From NCBI GenBank assembly GCA_023387375.1, contig JAEWIE010000040.1, positions 193,561 to 257,560 of the forward strand: DNA of 64,000 nt. Reading direction: 5' to 3'. This DNA is from Bacteroidota bacterium (GTDB lineage Bacteria; Bacteroidota; Bacteroidia; Flavobacteriales; Weeksellaceae). A program made the position numbers and the translations under genes. The notes beneath the pieces were generated by a model. The model worked only from the letters and a program-made list of their open reading frames with translations. It did no database searches and was not told the DNA's origin. Positions within the stretch are counted from its first letter, which is position 1. Each line of letters opens with the position of its first letter. Of the stretch, positions 32,872-41,792 are shown in pieces.

Positions 32872-34356
32872 TTAAGGGAATGTGACACCTGAATATTTAT
32901 TCACATTCACTAATGGTAGGGAAGAGTTGTATTGCTTATTGATTGATTTTATAAATTCATTTGCAATAATTCCATATCCACGTCCTGTTAAGTGAACCCC
33001 ATCAAGAGAGAAGGTACCACCTGTTACAAAAGTAGTAGTGTATTTAACTCCATCGAAATTGATTCCTGAAGATCGTGCTAGCTCTAGCATTTTTGAGTTT
33101 GCATCGACAAAGGCAAGTCCTTTTGCGCTAGCAGCCGCGCTAATTACTTTGTTGAAAGCGCTGGTTGCTGCAAGTACTTCGTCTTTCTCTACCGCAGTTA
33201 ATACATGCTTGTCTTCAAGTGGGAAAGTCACACCAAATTTGTCAAACGGTGCTACAGCCATTGGCGAAGAGGGGGTTGTTCCAATAACAGAACTTGTTGT
33301 TAATGGGATTAAATCAGCACTTGTCGCATGTCTTGCTTGACCATAAAGAGCCCCCATCAATCCGGCTTGTTGAGCTGGAATTCCATTCGCGACTAAAGCT
33401 CCCGCAATTTGCGCAGATAAATCGGTTAAGGATTCATCCTTTATGAGAAGCGGATTGTTCGACTGAGAAACCATTTTGATTCTAGATCCTTGCCCATAAG
33501 CCGATAAAATCTGACTTAAAGGTCCAAACACTTGTTGGTTTAATGCGGTCGCACTCGCTGCATCAAGCGGTACTGGATTGTAAGGCACCGTCGTGAAGAA
33601 TGGAATTGCAGTTACGTTGGGTATATTCGCAACCACTCCTTTTGCACCTTGCGAAGTTAAAGTGGCAACAAGTCCATTATAGGCTTGTGTGAACAAAGCG
33701 ACATCTGTAATTGGATTGCTTCCATCGCCCCCTGAAGTTGCATAACCTAATACATCGTTATTTCCAATCCATAAAGAGAAGAACGTAGGATTTTGTGCCA
33801 TAGCATCTCCGACTACAGTCGTTGTTGCTGAGGAGGCAAATCTAACAAAGTAAGGGTTAGCCGTACCTGTTTGAAGACCTGCTGCACTTCCGTAACCGGG
33901 TGCAAGTAGGTGAAATGATTTTGCACCTGGAACTCCCATATTTTGGTAAGGTCCGCCACTATAAATGCTTGCAATTGTATTGGTCGCTGTACCGCTTGCG
34001 ACCACAGGGCCTAGAGAACCATTCGCATCGACAGCTAGAACAAGTTTGTTTGCTACACCGATAGCTGGGATTCCCCCTAAATTATCGGTCATCATAGGCT
34101 GCTTGAATTCGCCTCCTCCGGCTAATTTCATTTGTTCAGCAAGCATGCTAGGGTAGGATTCGTTTTGTCCATCTACATATAAGGCATTGTCTCTATAACC
34201 AGCGGTAAGAGAATTTCCCAATGCTACATATTTGCTAAAGTCTGCATCTCCGCTCGACACAGTAATGGATTCCACGTCTTGATCAAAGTCCGTTTCGCAA
34301 CTATAAGTAAGCATTAAAAAAGAGGCGGCAATTGCGGGTAATATATGTTTCTTCAT
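32872..34356 (-). CDS. SGNH/GDSL-type hydrolase lipoprotein
   Basis: A 494-residue lipoprotein with signal peptide and lipobox LTYSC (Cys20), followed by an acidic ETDFDQD stretch. The catalytic serine is in VALGNSLTAGY (near residue 49; Asn replaces Asp of GDSL). The oxyanion Asn is in SLWIGNNDVLG and the Asp/His pair is in SLDGVHLTGRGY near the C-terminus. It is probably an esterase or lipase at the cell surface. The gene follows the FadL-type porin gene by 10 bases on the same strand, which suggests joint handling of fatty acid-containing substrates. Confidence 0.9.
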   Translation of the reverse strand: MKKHILPAIAASFLMLTYSCETDFDQDVESITVSSGDADFSKYVALGNSLTAGYRDNALYVDGQNESYPSMLAEQMKLAGGGEFKQPMMTDNLGGIPAIGVANKLVLAVDANGSLGPVVASGTATNTIASIYSGGPYQNMGVPGAKSFHLLAPGYGSAAGLQTGTANPYFVRFASSATTTVVGDAMAQNPTFFSLWIGNNDVLGYATSGGDGSNPITDVALFTQAYNGLVATLTSQGAKGVVANIPNVTAIPFFTTVPYNPVPLDAASATALNQQVFGPLSQILSAYGQGSRIKMVSQSNNPLLIKDESLTDLSAQIAGALVANGIPAQQAGLMGALYGQARHATSADLIPLTTSSVIGTTPSSPMAVAPFDKFGVTFPLEDKHVLTAVEKDEVLAATSAFNKVISAAASAKGLAFVDANSKMLELARSSGINFDGVKYTTTFVTGGTFSLDGVHLTGRGYGIIANEFIKSINKQYNSSLPLVNVNKYSGVTFP

Positions 34357-34366
34357 CGTTTTCTAA

Positions 34367-35602
34367 TTATTTAATGTTGTAGTTAAGACCTAAACCGAAA
34401 TAATAAGTTTTGGCTTTTGCTTGTCCTGCAAAGTGGGTGTTAGGATTGTCAAACACTCTCGATTTTGGAAAGGACATGGCTCCCGCTAAGTCTACTCCAA
34501 GCCCACCAAACTTAAGTCCTAATCCGGCAGTAATCACGTTTGCATCAAACGATGGCGTTTCTGGAATGAAATTTTCGTCCGTGTAAGGAGACTCATCCCA
34601 ATACCATCCGGCGCGCGCTGCAACCATTGGGTTGAATTGGTATTCCGTTCCCACACGGAAGGTTTTAGTGTTGTGGAAATTCTTAGGTGTCGTTAGCACT
34701 GTGGGATCATTTGGTTGATTTCCAACAGGCGCATTGGCAAAGTCAAGAGTTAAGCTTGAGTATTTTTCCCATCCTGTATAATTGAAATCAGCAGAGATTT
34801 TCCATTTTTCGGTGGCTTGGTAAGTGGCTCCAATTGTGTACTCATCCACAAGAGGAAGAGTGGCTTGGAAGTGGTCTTCACCATTTGCATTTAATCCTAG
34901 ATTTGGATATAGCGCTGGAGAAATATCAAATGTAGCCGTTCCCTTTTCTGCCTTCATATCCACAGGCCCACGATAAGCGATACTTAAATCTAATTTGTCT
35001 GTCGGGCGAAGATAGAAACCAAGAGAGTATCCATCTCCTTTTGCTTTATCATCATTAATGTTAAGGGTACCGCCGAGTTGAGTTACAGCTTTATCCCAGT
35101 CTACCTCTCCTGTTGCATGAATATAACTTACACCCACAGAAGCCCAAGGCGCTAACTTCACAGCTACCATTGGCTGAAAGAACATGGCTTTAAGAGACAT
35201 TTTTTGAACGATCTCTCTTCCCGCCCACTGTTCTCCCCAATCAATGGTACTTCCGAATGGTGTGGTGAAACTAAATCCAATGGACAAGTTTTCAATTGGT
35301 TTATAGGCCACGGCGGCATAGATAGGGGTTCCTATAGGATTGTCTGTTTCGAAAGATTCGTGGGTATTGGGATTTTGATATGTAACGGAAGAAATCGCTC
35401 CGAATCCACCCGCCGCCACACTAAGCTTCGAGGGAATGAACGCGATACCAGCCGGGTTAAAGAATGCAACACTAGCATCCTCCACATGTGCGCTGGTATG
35501 TGCCATTGCCAATTGTTTCACCCCTTGTAGGGATACTCTGAACCCTCCTGCATAGGCAGTCATTCCTGCCAAAAGGGACATTGTAATGATTATTTTTTTC
35601 AT
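34367..35602 (-). CDS. OmpP1/FadL family outer-membrane transporter
   Basis: A 411-residue outer-membrane beta-barrel of the FadL family, which carries long-chain fatty acids and other hydrophobic compounds. The signal peptide is MKKIIITMSLLAGMTAYAGG, and the FadL plug-like N-terminus has QGVKQLAMAHTSAHVEDASV and AFFNPAGIAF. The C-terminus ends in the strand YYFGLGLNYNIK. The frame continues up to 35668, but the ATG at 35602 gives the signal peptide and follows a -7 element. It is the first gene of a pair with the SGNH hydrolase. Confidence 0.93.
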   Translation of the reverse strand: MKKIIITMSLLAGMTAYAGGFRVSLQGVKQLAMAHTSAHVEDASVAFFNPAGIAFIPSKLSVAAGGFGAISSVTYQNPNTHESFETDNPIGTPIYAAVAYKPIENLSIGFSFTTPFGSTIDWGEQWAGREIVQKMSLKAMFFQPMVAVKLAPWASVGVSYIHATGEVDWDKAVTQLGGTLNINDDKAKGDGYSLGFYLRPTDKLDLSIAYRGPVDMKAEKGTATFDISPALYPNLGLNANGEDHFQATLPLVDEYTIGATYQATEKWKISADFNYTGWEKYSSLTLDFANAPVGNQPNDPTVLTTPKNFHNTKTFRVGTEYQFNPMVAARAGWYWDESPYTDENFIPETPSFDANVITAGLGLKFGGLGVDLAGAMSFPKSRVFDNPNTHFAGQAKAKTYYFGLGLNYNIK

Positions 35603-35622
35603 AGATTGGTAATTATTGCTTT

Positions 35623-35630
35623 CAAATTTA
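35623..35630 (-). promoter_or_regulatory. Bacteroidota -7 promoter element of the FadL operon
   Basis: On the minus strand TAAATTTG matches TAnnTTTG, 20 bases before the ATG at 35602. No -33 TTG lies at the expected distance. Confidence 0.6.
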
Positions 35631-35912
35631 GAACTAATTTGTATATAAATGTTAATTTTCGTTAACAAATTTAAACAAATTACTATTTAAAGCATGGGTT
35701 TAATTTTTATTCTATCCGTTTTTTGATGTAGTATCTTGTTTAAGAGCTCATTATTTACTTAAAATCATATTATCTATTGACTTGTTTAAGGTTAAACAGA
35801 ATCGAGATTGGTAAAGTTTATTTATCGGCACACAATTGGAGAAGTTAATATTGCGTGGATAGTTCGGATTTAGAATGCTGAGTTAGAATTCCGTTTTCCC
35901 TGAGGCTTTGAG
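35631..35912. other. Non-coding gap between divergent fadL-type and ricT genes
   Basis: Very AT-rich sequence. I see the two divergent -7 elements at its edges and the palindrome upstream of ricT, but no credible gene or RNA in the middle. Confidence 0.5.
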
Positions 35913-35933
35913 AAACATGAGCGAGTCTCATGT
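35913..35933. promoter_or_regulatory. 21-bp palindrome in the ricT promoter (candidate operator)
   Basis: AACATGAG (35913-35920) and CTCATGTT (35926-35933) are perfect inverted repeats around CGAGT. They are centred 23 bases upstream of the -7 element TAAATTTG, at the place where a -33 element would be. No T-run follows, so it is not a terminator. The size and position suit a dimeric regulator. Confidence 0.45.
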
Positions 35934-35945
35934 TAAAAATTATCC

Positions 35946-35953
35946 TAAATTTG
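35946..35953 (+). promoter_or_regulatory. Bacteroidota -7 promoter element of ricT-gldH-PBP
   Basis: TAAATTTG matches TAnnTTTG, 23 bases before the ricT ATG at 35976. The -33 position is occupied by the palindrome and lacks TTG. Confidence 0.6.
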
Positions 35954-35975
35954 CAATTATTAAAATTAATTAAAT

Positions 35976-37316
35976 ATGAGTTGTGGATGTAAAACATCCG
36001 GCGATTCCGGTCATTCTTGCGGTACGAAATCTGCAAATGGCTGCGAAAGTGTGAATACTTGTGGCAATAGTTATAAATTAAGTGTATTTGACTGGCTCTC
36101 TGATGTGAGTCGTCCAAGGCAAAAGACCGTCAATGAGCTTGTAGAGGTACGTTTTAAAAACGATCGAAAAAGTTTTTTTCGTAACACTCAAAATTTCCCA
36201 CTTCATATAGGGAGTATTGTTACAGTGGAATCCAGTCCCGGACACGATGTAGGTGTAGTAAGCCTCACAGGAGAGCTTGTGAATATTCAAATGAAAAAGA
36301 AGAATTTTTCACCTGAGCACGCCCTGAAAATTTACAGAATTTCCAATCAAAAAGATATAGAAACCTGGCAAGAAGCTAGGGAAAAAGAAGATGCAATCAA
36401 GACGCAAGCAAAAATTATTGCTTCTCGTTTAGGGCTTGCCATGAAAATAACAGACGTTGAATTTCAAGGCGATGGTGCAAAAGCTACCTTTTATTATACT
36501 GCTGACAATCGAGTGGATTTCCGTTTGTTGATTAAAGAATATGCCTCCACATTTCGAACCAAAATTGACATGAAACAAATTGGTTTCCGCCAAGAAGCAG
36601 CGAAAATAGGGGGTATTGGGTCTTGTGGTAGAGAGCTTTGCTGTTCTTCTTGGTTAACCGATTTTAGATCAGTTAATACAAATGCAGCTCGTTATCAGCA
36701 GCTTAGTATTAATCCACAAAAATTGGCGGGTCAGTGTGGAAAATTGAAATGTTGTCTAAATTATGAGCTTGAAAGCTATATGGATGCCTTGTCTGACTTT
36801 CCATCCTCCAACACAAGTTTAGATACTGAGAAAGGTCGTGCGTTCTGCATTAAAATTGATGTGTTTAAACGAAAAATGTGGTTTGCCTATGCCGAGAACC
36901 CAATGGCTTGGTATGATATTGACACTGCCAAAGTAAAGGAGCAAATTCAACGTAACAAAAAAGGTCAAAAAGCGCAGCTTTTAGAGGAGCTCATGTCCTC
37001 GGAATTGGTTTCTGAAAAATCGGTCGATCTAATTCAAGAAAGTAAAATTGACCGTTTTGATTCGAGAGGTCGTCAAAATAATCGCAAAGGATCCAATAAA
37101 AAGAAAAAAGAGCATCCGAAAGATCGAAGATCAGCTGATGAGTCTAAAGGACAAAGCCGAAAACAGGTGGTAGGTTCTAGCGAGAAAAGACCGAATAAGA
37201 ATAATAGAAACCAGTCCAATTCAAGTTCCCGCAAATCGGCGCCAAGATCCAAGTCAAATAGCCATGGGAATACCAATGAAAAGGTATCGGAACCAAAATC
37301 GAATGACAAAAAATAA
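35976..37316 (+). CDS. ricT: PSP1 domain protein RicT-like
   Basis: A 446-residue protein with an N-terminal Cys-rich segment (Cys 3, 5, 15, 23 and 29), the PSP1/RicT core (about residues 60-270) and a basic, Lys/Ser/Asn-rich tail of about 90 residues. The core carries the conserved cysteines in GGIGSCGRELCCSSWL and CGKLKCCLNYE. In Bacillus, RicT works with RicA and RicF as an Fe-S complex that affects RNase Y and phosphorelay activity. Those partners are not seen here. The tail may bind RNA. It overlaps gldH by 14 bases. Confidence 0.85.
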   Translation: MSCGCKTSGDSGHSCGTKSANGCESVNTCGNSYKLSVFDWLSDVSRPRQKTVNELVEVRFKNDRKSFFRNTQNFPLHIGSIVTVESSPGHDVGVVSLTGELVNIQMKKKNFSPEHALKIYRISNQKDIETWQEAREKEDAIKTQAKIIASRLGLAMKITDVEFQGDGAKATFYYTADNRVDFRLLIKEYASTFRTKIDMKQIGFRQEAAKIGGIGSCGRELCCSSWLTDFRSVNTNAARYQQLSINPQKLAGQCGKLKCCLNYELESYMDALSDFPSSNTSLDTEKGRAFCIKIDVFKRKMWFAYAENPMAWYDIDTAKVKEQIQRNKKGQKAQLLEELMSSELVSEKSVDLIQESKIDRFDSRGRQNNRKGSNKKKKEHPKDRRSADESKGQSRKQVVGSSEKRPNKNNRNQSNSSSRKSAPRSKSNSHGNTNEKVSEPKSNDKK

Positions 37317-37785
37317 CGCGATACTTCTCTTAATGCTTTTGAGTACACTAGGAAGTTGTGTGAATCCAAATCAGGACATTCAAATTCATTCATTGAATGG
37401 GATTTGGCCTAAATCAGAAATTCAGAAGTTTCAATTTGAAATAAAAGAGGCACAAAATCCGAAAAACATTATATTTGTTGTAAGAAACAATAATGAATAT
37501 CCTTACCTAGACTTAGATCTAAAGGTAATAACGCGCGTAGATTCTACAAAGGTAATTTTATCAGAGCGTGTGAAGCTGCAGCTTGCAGAATCAAATGGAG
37601 AATGGAAAGGAAAAGGATTTGGAGATACAAAAGAGGTATTGTTTACGTATAAAAGTCAATTTAAATTTCCCGAAAATGGACTTTATACTCTAGAGGTTAG
37701 TCCAGAAATGGTACGAAAAACTCTATTAGGAATTGAAGATTTTGGGATTAAAATTCAAACTGCGCAATTGAAAGATGGAAAATAA
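37303..37785 (+). CDS. gldH: Gliding motility lipoprotein GldH
   Basis: A 160-residue lipoprotein. The signal peptide MTKNNAILLLMLLSTLGSC has a lipobox ending at Cys19. The mature part has the GldH segments SLNGIWPKSEIQKFQFEI, NNNEYPYLDLDLKV and a C-terminal LGIEDFGIKI. In Flavobacterium, gldH is needed for gliding and chitin use; its molecular function is not settled. An upstream in-frame ATG at 37264 lies inside ricT and does not give a signal peptide, so I prefer 37303. It overlaps ricT by 14 bases and the penicillin-binding protein gene by 11 bases. Confidence 0.88.
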   Translation: MTKNNAILLLMLLSTLGSCVNPNQDIQIHSLNGIWPKSEIQKFQFEIKEAQNPKNIIFVVRNNNEYPYLDLDLKVITRVDSTKVILSERVKLQLAESNGEWKGKGFGDTKEVLFTYKSQFKFPENGLYTLEVSPEMVRKTLLGIEDFGIKIQTAQLKDGK

Positions 37786-40147
37786 AAATCAAAAAGGTAA
37801 GAAAAGTACCTTCCCGTTGCCTAAGAAAAAGCCTCAAATGCCCTCAATTCAACGATGGATTAAATTCATCTGGACTGCACTTGTGGTGGTCATCGTGGGT
37901 ATTGCTGCGGTTTTCTTTGCCGTATCGCAAGGATTTCTAGGCGATATGCCTGAGGTAACAGAGCTTGAAAATCCAGATATTTATGTGGCTTCTGAAATTA
38001 TTTCTGCAGATGGCGTTTTGCTAGGGAAGTTCGAAAAAGAGAAAACGGAACCTGTTACTTATCAGGACCTTCCTCCCTACTTGGTCTATGCGCTTCAAGC
38101 GAAAGAGGACGAACGTTTCAAGGAGCATTCAGGAATTGATGTAAAGTCTTTTGCCAGAGCTGTTTACTTTAGAGGTGAACGAGGAGGTGGATCGACCATT
38201 ACGCAGCAGTTAGCCAAACTTTTATTTACGAAGAAGCCTTCTTCCAACCCTCTATATCGGGTTGTGCAAAAACTAAAAGAATGGGTTGTAGCGGTAAGTT
38301 TGGAAAAACGATATACGAAAGAAGAGATTGTGACTCTTTATTTCAACAAGTTTGATTTCACCTACAATGCAAATGGTATAGAAATGGCCTCGCGAGTCTA
38401 TTTCAATAAGAAAACAAAGGATTTGACACTTCCAGAAGCAGCAATGTTTGTAGCGATGCTTGAGGCTCCGATAGCGAACAACCCTTTACGTAATCCCGAA
38501 CGTGCAAAACGAAGAAGAGATGTGGTTTTGGAGCAGATGCTTCAAACTGGTTATTTAGACCAATCAACTTACCAAACCGCAATCGATACTCCAATCGTAA
38601 CGGATTATCAACCAATCCGTTCCATTGATGAAGGGTACAGTGCTTATTATAAGTTTTTCCTTCGCAAAGAGATTGAAAAGTATTTGAAAGAGTATGAGAA
38701 GAAAACAGGTAAGCCTTTGAACCTATACAAAGATGGGTTGAAAATATATGTGACTCTTGATTCAAAAATGCAGCGTTTTGCGGAAGAAGCGATTAAGGAA
38801 CACTTGACTCAACTTCAAAAGAGTTTTGATGCGGAGCAACGAGGTCGTAAAAACAGACCGTTCTATTTGATTTCTGAAAAGGAAAGTGATCGAATTATGC
38901 TACAGGCGATGAAGAGAACAGGACGCTATAAGCAATTAGCGGCCGCAGGAGTCCCAGAGGACTCTATTATGCTCGAATTTCATAAGCCAATTAAAACGAC
39001 ACGTTTCACGTGGAACGGAGAGGAAGAAGTGGAGATGTCACCTTATGACTCCATTCGCTACCACAAACAAATTGCACAGGCAGGTCTAATGTCTATGAGC
39101 CCAGGTACCGGAGAGATCAAAGCGTGGGTCGGTGGGATTAACTGGCAGCATTTCCAATACGATCACATTAAACAAGGGAAACGTCAGGTGGGATCTACCT
39201 TCAAACCGTTTGTTTATGCTGCGGCGATTATGAATTTGGGAATGACACCTTGTACCAAAATATCGAATGCAACGTTTGATGAACGAGGCTACCGAGTACA
39301 GGGAACGGGTGGTGAATTAACGCTTAGGAATGCTTTGGCCTTTTCTCGAAATCCAGTTGCCGTTCGTTTAATGGATATGACTGGAACAGACAAAGTAATT
39401 CAGCTTGCGCGTGATCTTGGTGTGACGCAAGATATGCCTAGAGGGCAGCTTGCGGTTGCTTTGGGGTCGACCGATATTACTATTTATGAAATGCTTGGTG
39501 CTTACAGTACATTCGCCAACTTTGGAAATTACATTCGTCCCGAAATGATTTGGAGAATCGAAGATGCAAATTCAAGAGTAATTACGGAGGTGAAAAATGA
39601 AACCAAAGAGATAATGAATGAACTCTACGCTTATACTATGATTGATTTGATGAAAGGCGTAGCGGAATACGGAACCGCTTCAGGAGAACTTGGCCGACGT
39701 GGAGTTTCAAAAGATATTGAGATTGCCGCTAAAACGGGTACGACCCAGAACAACTCCGATGGTTGGTTCATTGGAATGACGCCTAATTTAGCCACTGGAG
39801 TGTGGGTCGGATGGGAAGATAGAGCTACCCATTTCCGAAGTACAGGAGAAGGACAGGGGGCTAAAATGGCCTTGCCAATTTGGGCGATCTATATGAAGAA
39901 AATTTGGGCAGAAAAATCTCTAGGGGTTTCCCCAGAGGATAAATTTATTAAGCCTTCGAATTGGACGGGAGACTGCGGTGATTTGTCAGGATTAGGAGGA
40001 TACGGTGATGAGGGTGGACTTCAGACCATAGAACAGATCCGAAATCCAACTCCAGAACAAACGACACAGGAAAGGGCACCTGTGAAAAAAGAAGAAAATC
40101 TCAACGAGAAATTAAATAAAGACTCCAACGTAGATTTCAATCAATAG
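37775..40147 (+). CDS. Penicillin-binding protein 1A, bifunctional transglycosylase/transpeptidase
   Basis: Polymerises and cross-links peptidoglycan at the inner membrane. The 790-residue protein has a cytoplasmic tail and a transmembrane helix near 27-52. The GT51 domain includes EDERFKEHSGID (near residue 110) and RGGGSTITQQLAKLL. The transpeptidase domain has SxxK in VGSTFKPFVYA (Ser about 473), SxN in FSRNPVA and KTG in AAKTGTTQNNSDGWFIG (about 652). It is third in the ricT-gldH-pbp unit, starting inside gldH. Confidence 0.95.
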   Translation: MENKNQKGKKSTFPLPKKKPQMPSIQRWIKFIWTALVVVIVGIAAVFFAVSQGFLGDMPEVTELENPDIYVASEIISADGVLLGKFEKEKTEPVTYQDLPPYLVYALQAKEDERFKEHSGIDVKSFARAVYFRGERGGGSTITQQLAKLLFTKKPSSNPLYRVVQKLKEWVVAVSLEKRYTKEEIVTLYFNKFDFTYNANGIEMASRVYFNKKTKDLTLPEAAMFVAMLEAPIANNPLRNPERAKRRRDVVLEQMLQTGYLDQSTYQTAIDTPIVTDYQPIRSIDEGYSAYYKFFLRKEIEKYLKEYEKKTGKPLNLYKDGLKIYVTLDSKMQRFAEEAIKEHLTQLQKSFDAEQRGRKNRPFYLISEKESDRIMLQAMKRTGRYKQLAAAGVPEDSIMLEFHKPIKTTRFTWNGEEEVEMSPYDSIRYHKQIAQAGLMSMSPGTGEIKAWVGGINWQHFQYDHIKQGKRQVGSTFKPFVYAAAIMNLGMTPCTKISNATFDERGYRVQGTGGELTLRNALAFSRNPVAVRLMDMTGTDKVIQLARDLGVTQDMPRGQLAVALGSTDITIYEMLGAYSTFANFGNYIRPEMIWRIEDANSRVITEVKNETKEIMNELYAYTMIDLMKGVAEYGTASGELGRRGVSKDIEIAAKTGTTQNNSDGWFIGMTPNLATGVWVGWEDRATHFRSTGEGQGAKMALPIWAIYMKKIWAEKSLGVSPEDKFIKPSNWTGDCGDLSGLGGYGDEGGLQTIEQIRNPTPEQTTQERAPVKKEENLNEKLNKDSNVDFNQ

Positions 40148-40152
40148 TACAG

Positions 40153-40180
40153 AAGGCCTTTTAAAGGCCTTTTGTTTTTT
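40153..40180 (+). terminator. Terminator of the ricT-gldH-PBP operon
   Basis: AAGGCCTT at 40153-40160 pairs with its copy at 40164-40171 across TTA. TTG and TTTTTT follow, just past the PBP stop codon. Confidence 0.75.
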
Positions 40181-40192
40181 AGTACTTGTATT

Positions 40193-41740
40193 ATGCGATT
40201 AGATAGGATTACTCAGTTGTTTCGCAAACGGTTTCCAGGCGATGAAAGCTATGATTTAGCACAACGTCAAACTCCAAACGTACTCTATGCATTGGTACGA
40301 CCCGATTCATTTCCAGAGGCAGAATTGCTCGATTTTAACGAGGAACTCTCCCGAGAGATTGGGCTTGGTGGAATAGAGGACTCAAAAGATATTGATTTTT
40401 TAAATTGCAATTACATACCTTCAAATTTAGAAACGTATGCGACTGCCTACAGTGGGCATCAATTTGGGAATTGGGCGGGGCAGCTTGGTGATGGTCGCGC
40501 AATTTTCCTTGGAGAGATTGAAAATGATAAAAATAAGCTTACAGAACTTCAATGGAAGGGAGTAGGCGCAACACCCTATTCACGTAGGGCAGACGGCAGG
40601 GCCGTTTTACGCTCGACAGTACGTGAATATCTCATGAGTGAGGCGATGCATTATTTAGGAGTCCCTACTTCTCGATCTCTTAGTCTAAGTCTGTCAGGAG
40701 AAGCTGTGATGAGAGACAAACTTTATTCTGGGCATATAAGACCTGAAAAAGGTGCGTTTATGATGCGTACCGCAAGCCATTTTCTGCGTTTTGGACATTT
40801 GGAATTTCTCGCCTCTCAAGGACGAGAAGATTTGCTTAAGGATTTAGTTGATTTTGCAATTGAAAGAGAATCAAATGCGGTAGAATTGCGACAAAGCTCA
40901 GATCCTTATTTGGCTTGGTTTAAACAAGTTATGCATAAAACCGCCAATTTGATGGTGCAGTGGTATCGTGTGGGGTTCACTCATGGAGTGATGAACACAG
41001 ACAACATGTCTCTAGCCGGAATCACGATCGATTATGGACCTTTTTCGATGCTAGATGAGTACGATTTAAACTTTACCCCGAATACGACAGATTTGCCTGG
41101 AAGAAGATATGCTTTTGGTCAGCAGGGGCAAATTGCACAATGGAATCTATGGCAGCTTGCGAATTCAGTGGCGCCGCTTGTAAATGAGATCAGTGAACTT
41201 CAAAAAGAGCTTGATGGATTCTCGTCCTACTTTTGGCAAGAATATGATCATATGCTAGCTAGAAAATTTGGTTTTGAAAAAGTAGAGAAAGAGGATACAG
41301 ATTTCTTTACTGAGTGGCAGGGTTTGATGCAAGGCACAAAGGCCGATTATACGTTGTTTTTTATAAAATTAGAATCTTTTGAAGGATCAACTGATTCCAC
41401 TTCTTTTTTCAAGGAAGTATTTTACAGGCCCCTTACTCATACACAAGAAGACAAGTTCAGCGCTTTTATTGAAAAGTACCAGAAACGTAAGTCTCGAAAT
41501 CTTATTTCGGATCACGAGGCTTTGTTACTTATGCAAAAAGCCAACCCTAAATTCACATTAAGAAATTATCTGCTTTACGAATGCATTGAGCAGCTTGAGA
41601 AGGGAGATAGGACCTTATTCGATCAATTAAAAACAGCTCTAAAATCGCCTTATGAGCAGCTTTATCCTGAGTGGAGTGTCAAAAGACCGCCAGGATATGA
41701 AGACACCTTTGGGAGCTCAACGTTATCATGTAGTTCCTAA
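40193..41740 (+). CDS. selO: Protein adenylyltransferase SelO/YdiU
   Basis: A 515-residue pseudokinase that transfers AMP to protein Ser, Thr or Tyr residues, linked to redox stress in other organisms. The core segments YSGHQFGNWAGQLGDGRAI, WKGVGATPYSRRADGRAVLR and TRSLSLSLSGE are intact, and GVMNTDNMS is the catalytic region. It ends in Cys-Ser-Ser, the position where animal SelO has selenocysteine (USS). I prefer the ATG at 40193 to the TTG at 40172, which lies in the preceding terminator tail. Confidence 0.95.
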   Translation: MRLDRITQLFRKRFPGDESYDLAQRQTPNVLYALVRPDSFPEAELLDFNEELSREIGLGGIEDSKDIDFLNCNYIPSNLETYATAYSGHQFGNWAGQLGDGRAIFLGEIENDKNKLTELQWKGVGATPYSRRADGRAVLRSTVREYLMSEAMHYLGVPTSRSLSLSLSGEAVMRDKLYSGHIRPEKGAFMMRTASHFLRFGHLEFLASQGREDLLKDLVDFAIERESNAVELRQSSDPYLAWFKQVMHKTANLMVQWYRVGFTHGVMNTDNMSLAGITIDYGPFSMLDEYDLNFTPNTTDLPGRRYAFGQQGQIAQWNLWQLANSVAPLVNEISELQKELDGFSSYFWQEYDHMLARKFGFEKVEKEDTDFFTEWQGLMQGTKADYTLFFIKLESFEGSTDSTSFFKEVFYRPLTHTQEDKFSAFIEKYQKRKSRNLISDHEALLLMQKANPKFTLRNYLLYECIEQLEKGDRTLFDQLKTALKSPYEQLYPEWSVKRPPGYEDTFGSSTLSCSS

Positions 41741-41765
41741 GGTGCGCAAAATGTGGGATTATTTG

Positions 41766-41773
41766 TATTTTTG
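41766..41773 (+). promoter_or_regulatory. Bacteroidota -7 promoter element of the DUF6080-like gene
   Basis: TATTTTTG is a full TAnnTTTG match. It ends 20 bases before the TTG at 41793 and 56 bases before the ATG at 41829, so it fits either start. Confidence 0.55.
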
Positions 41774-41792
41774 AGCGCTTAGAGTATCTCCT

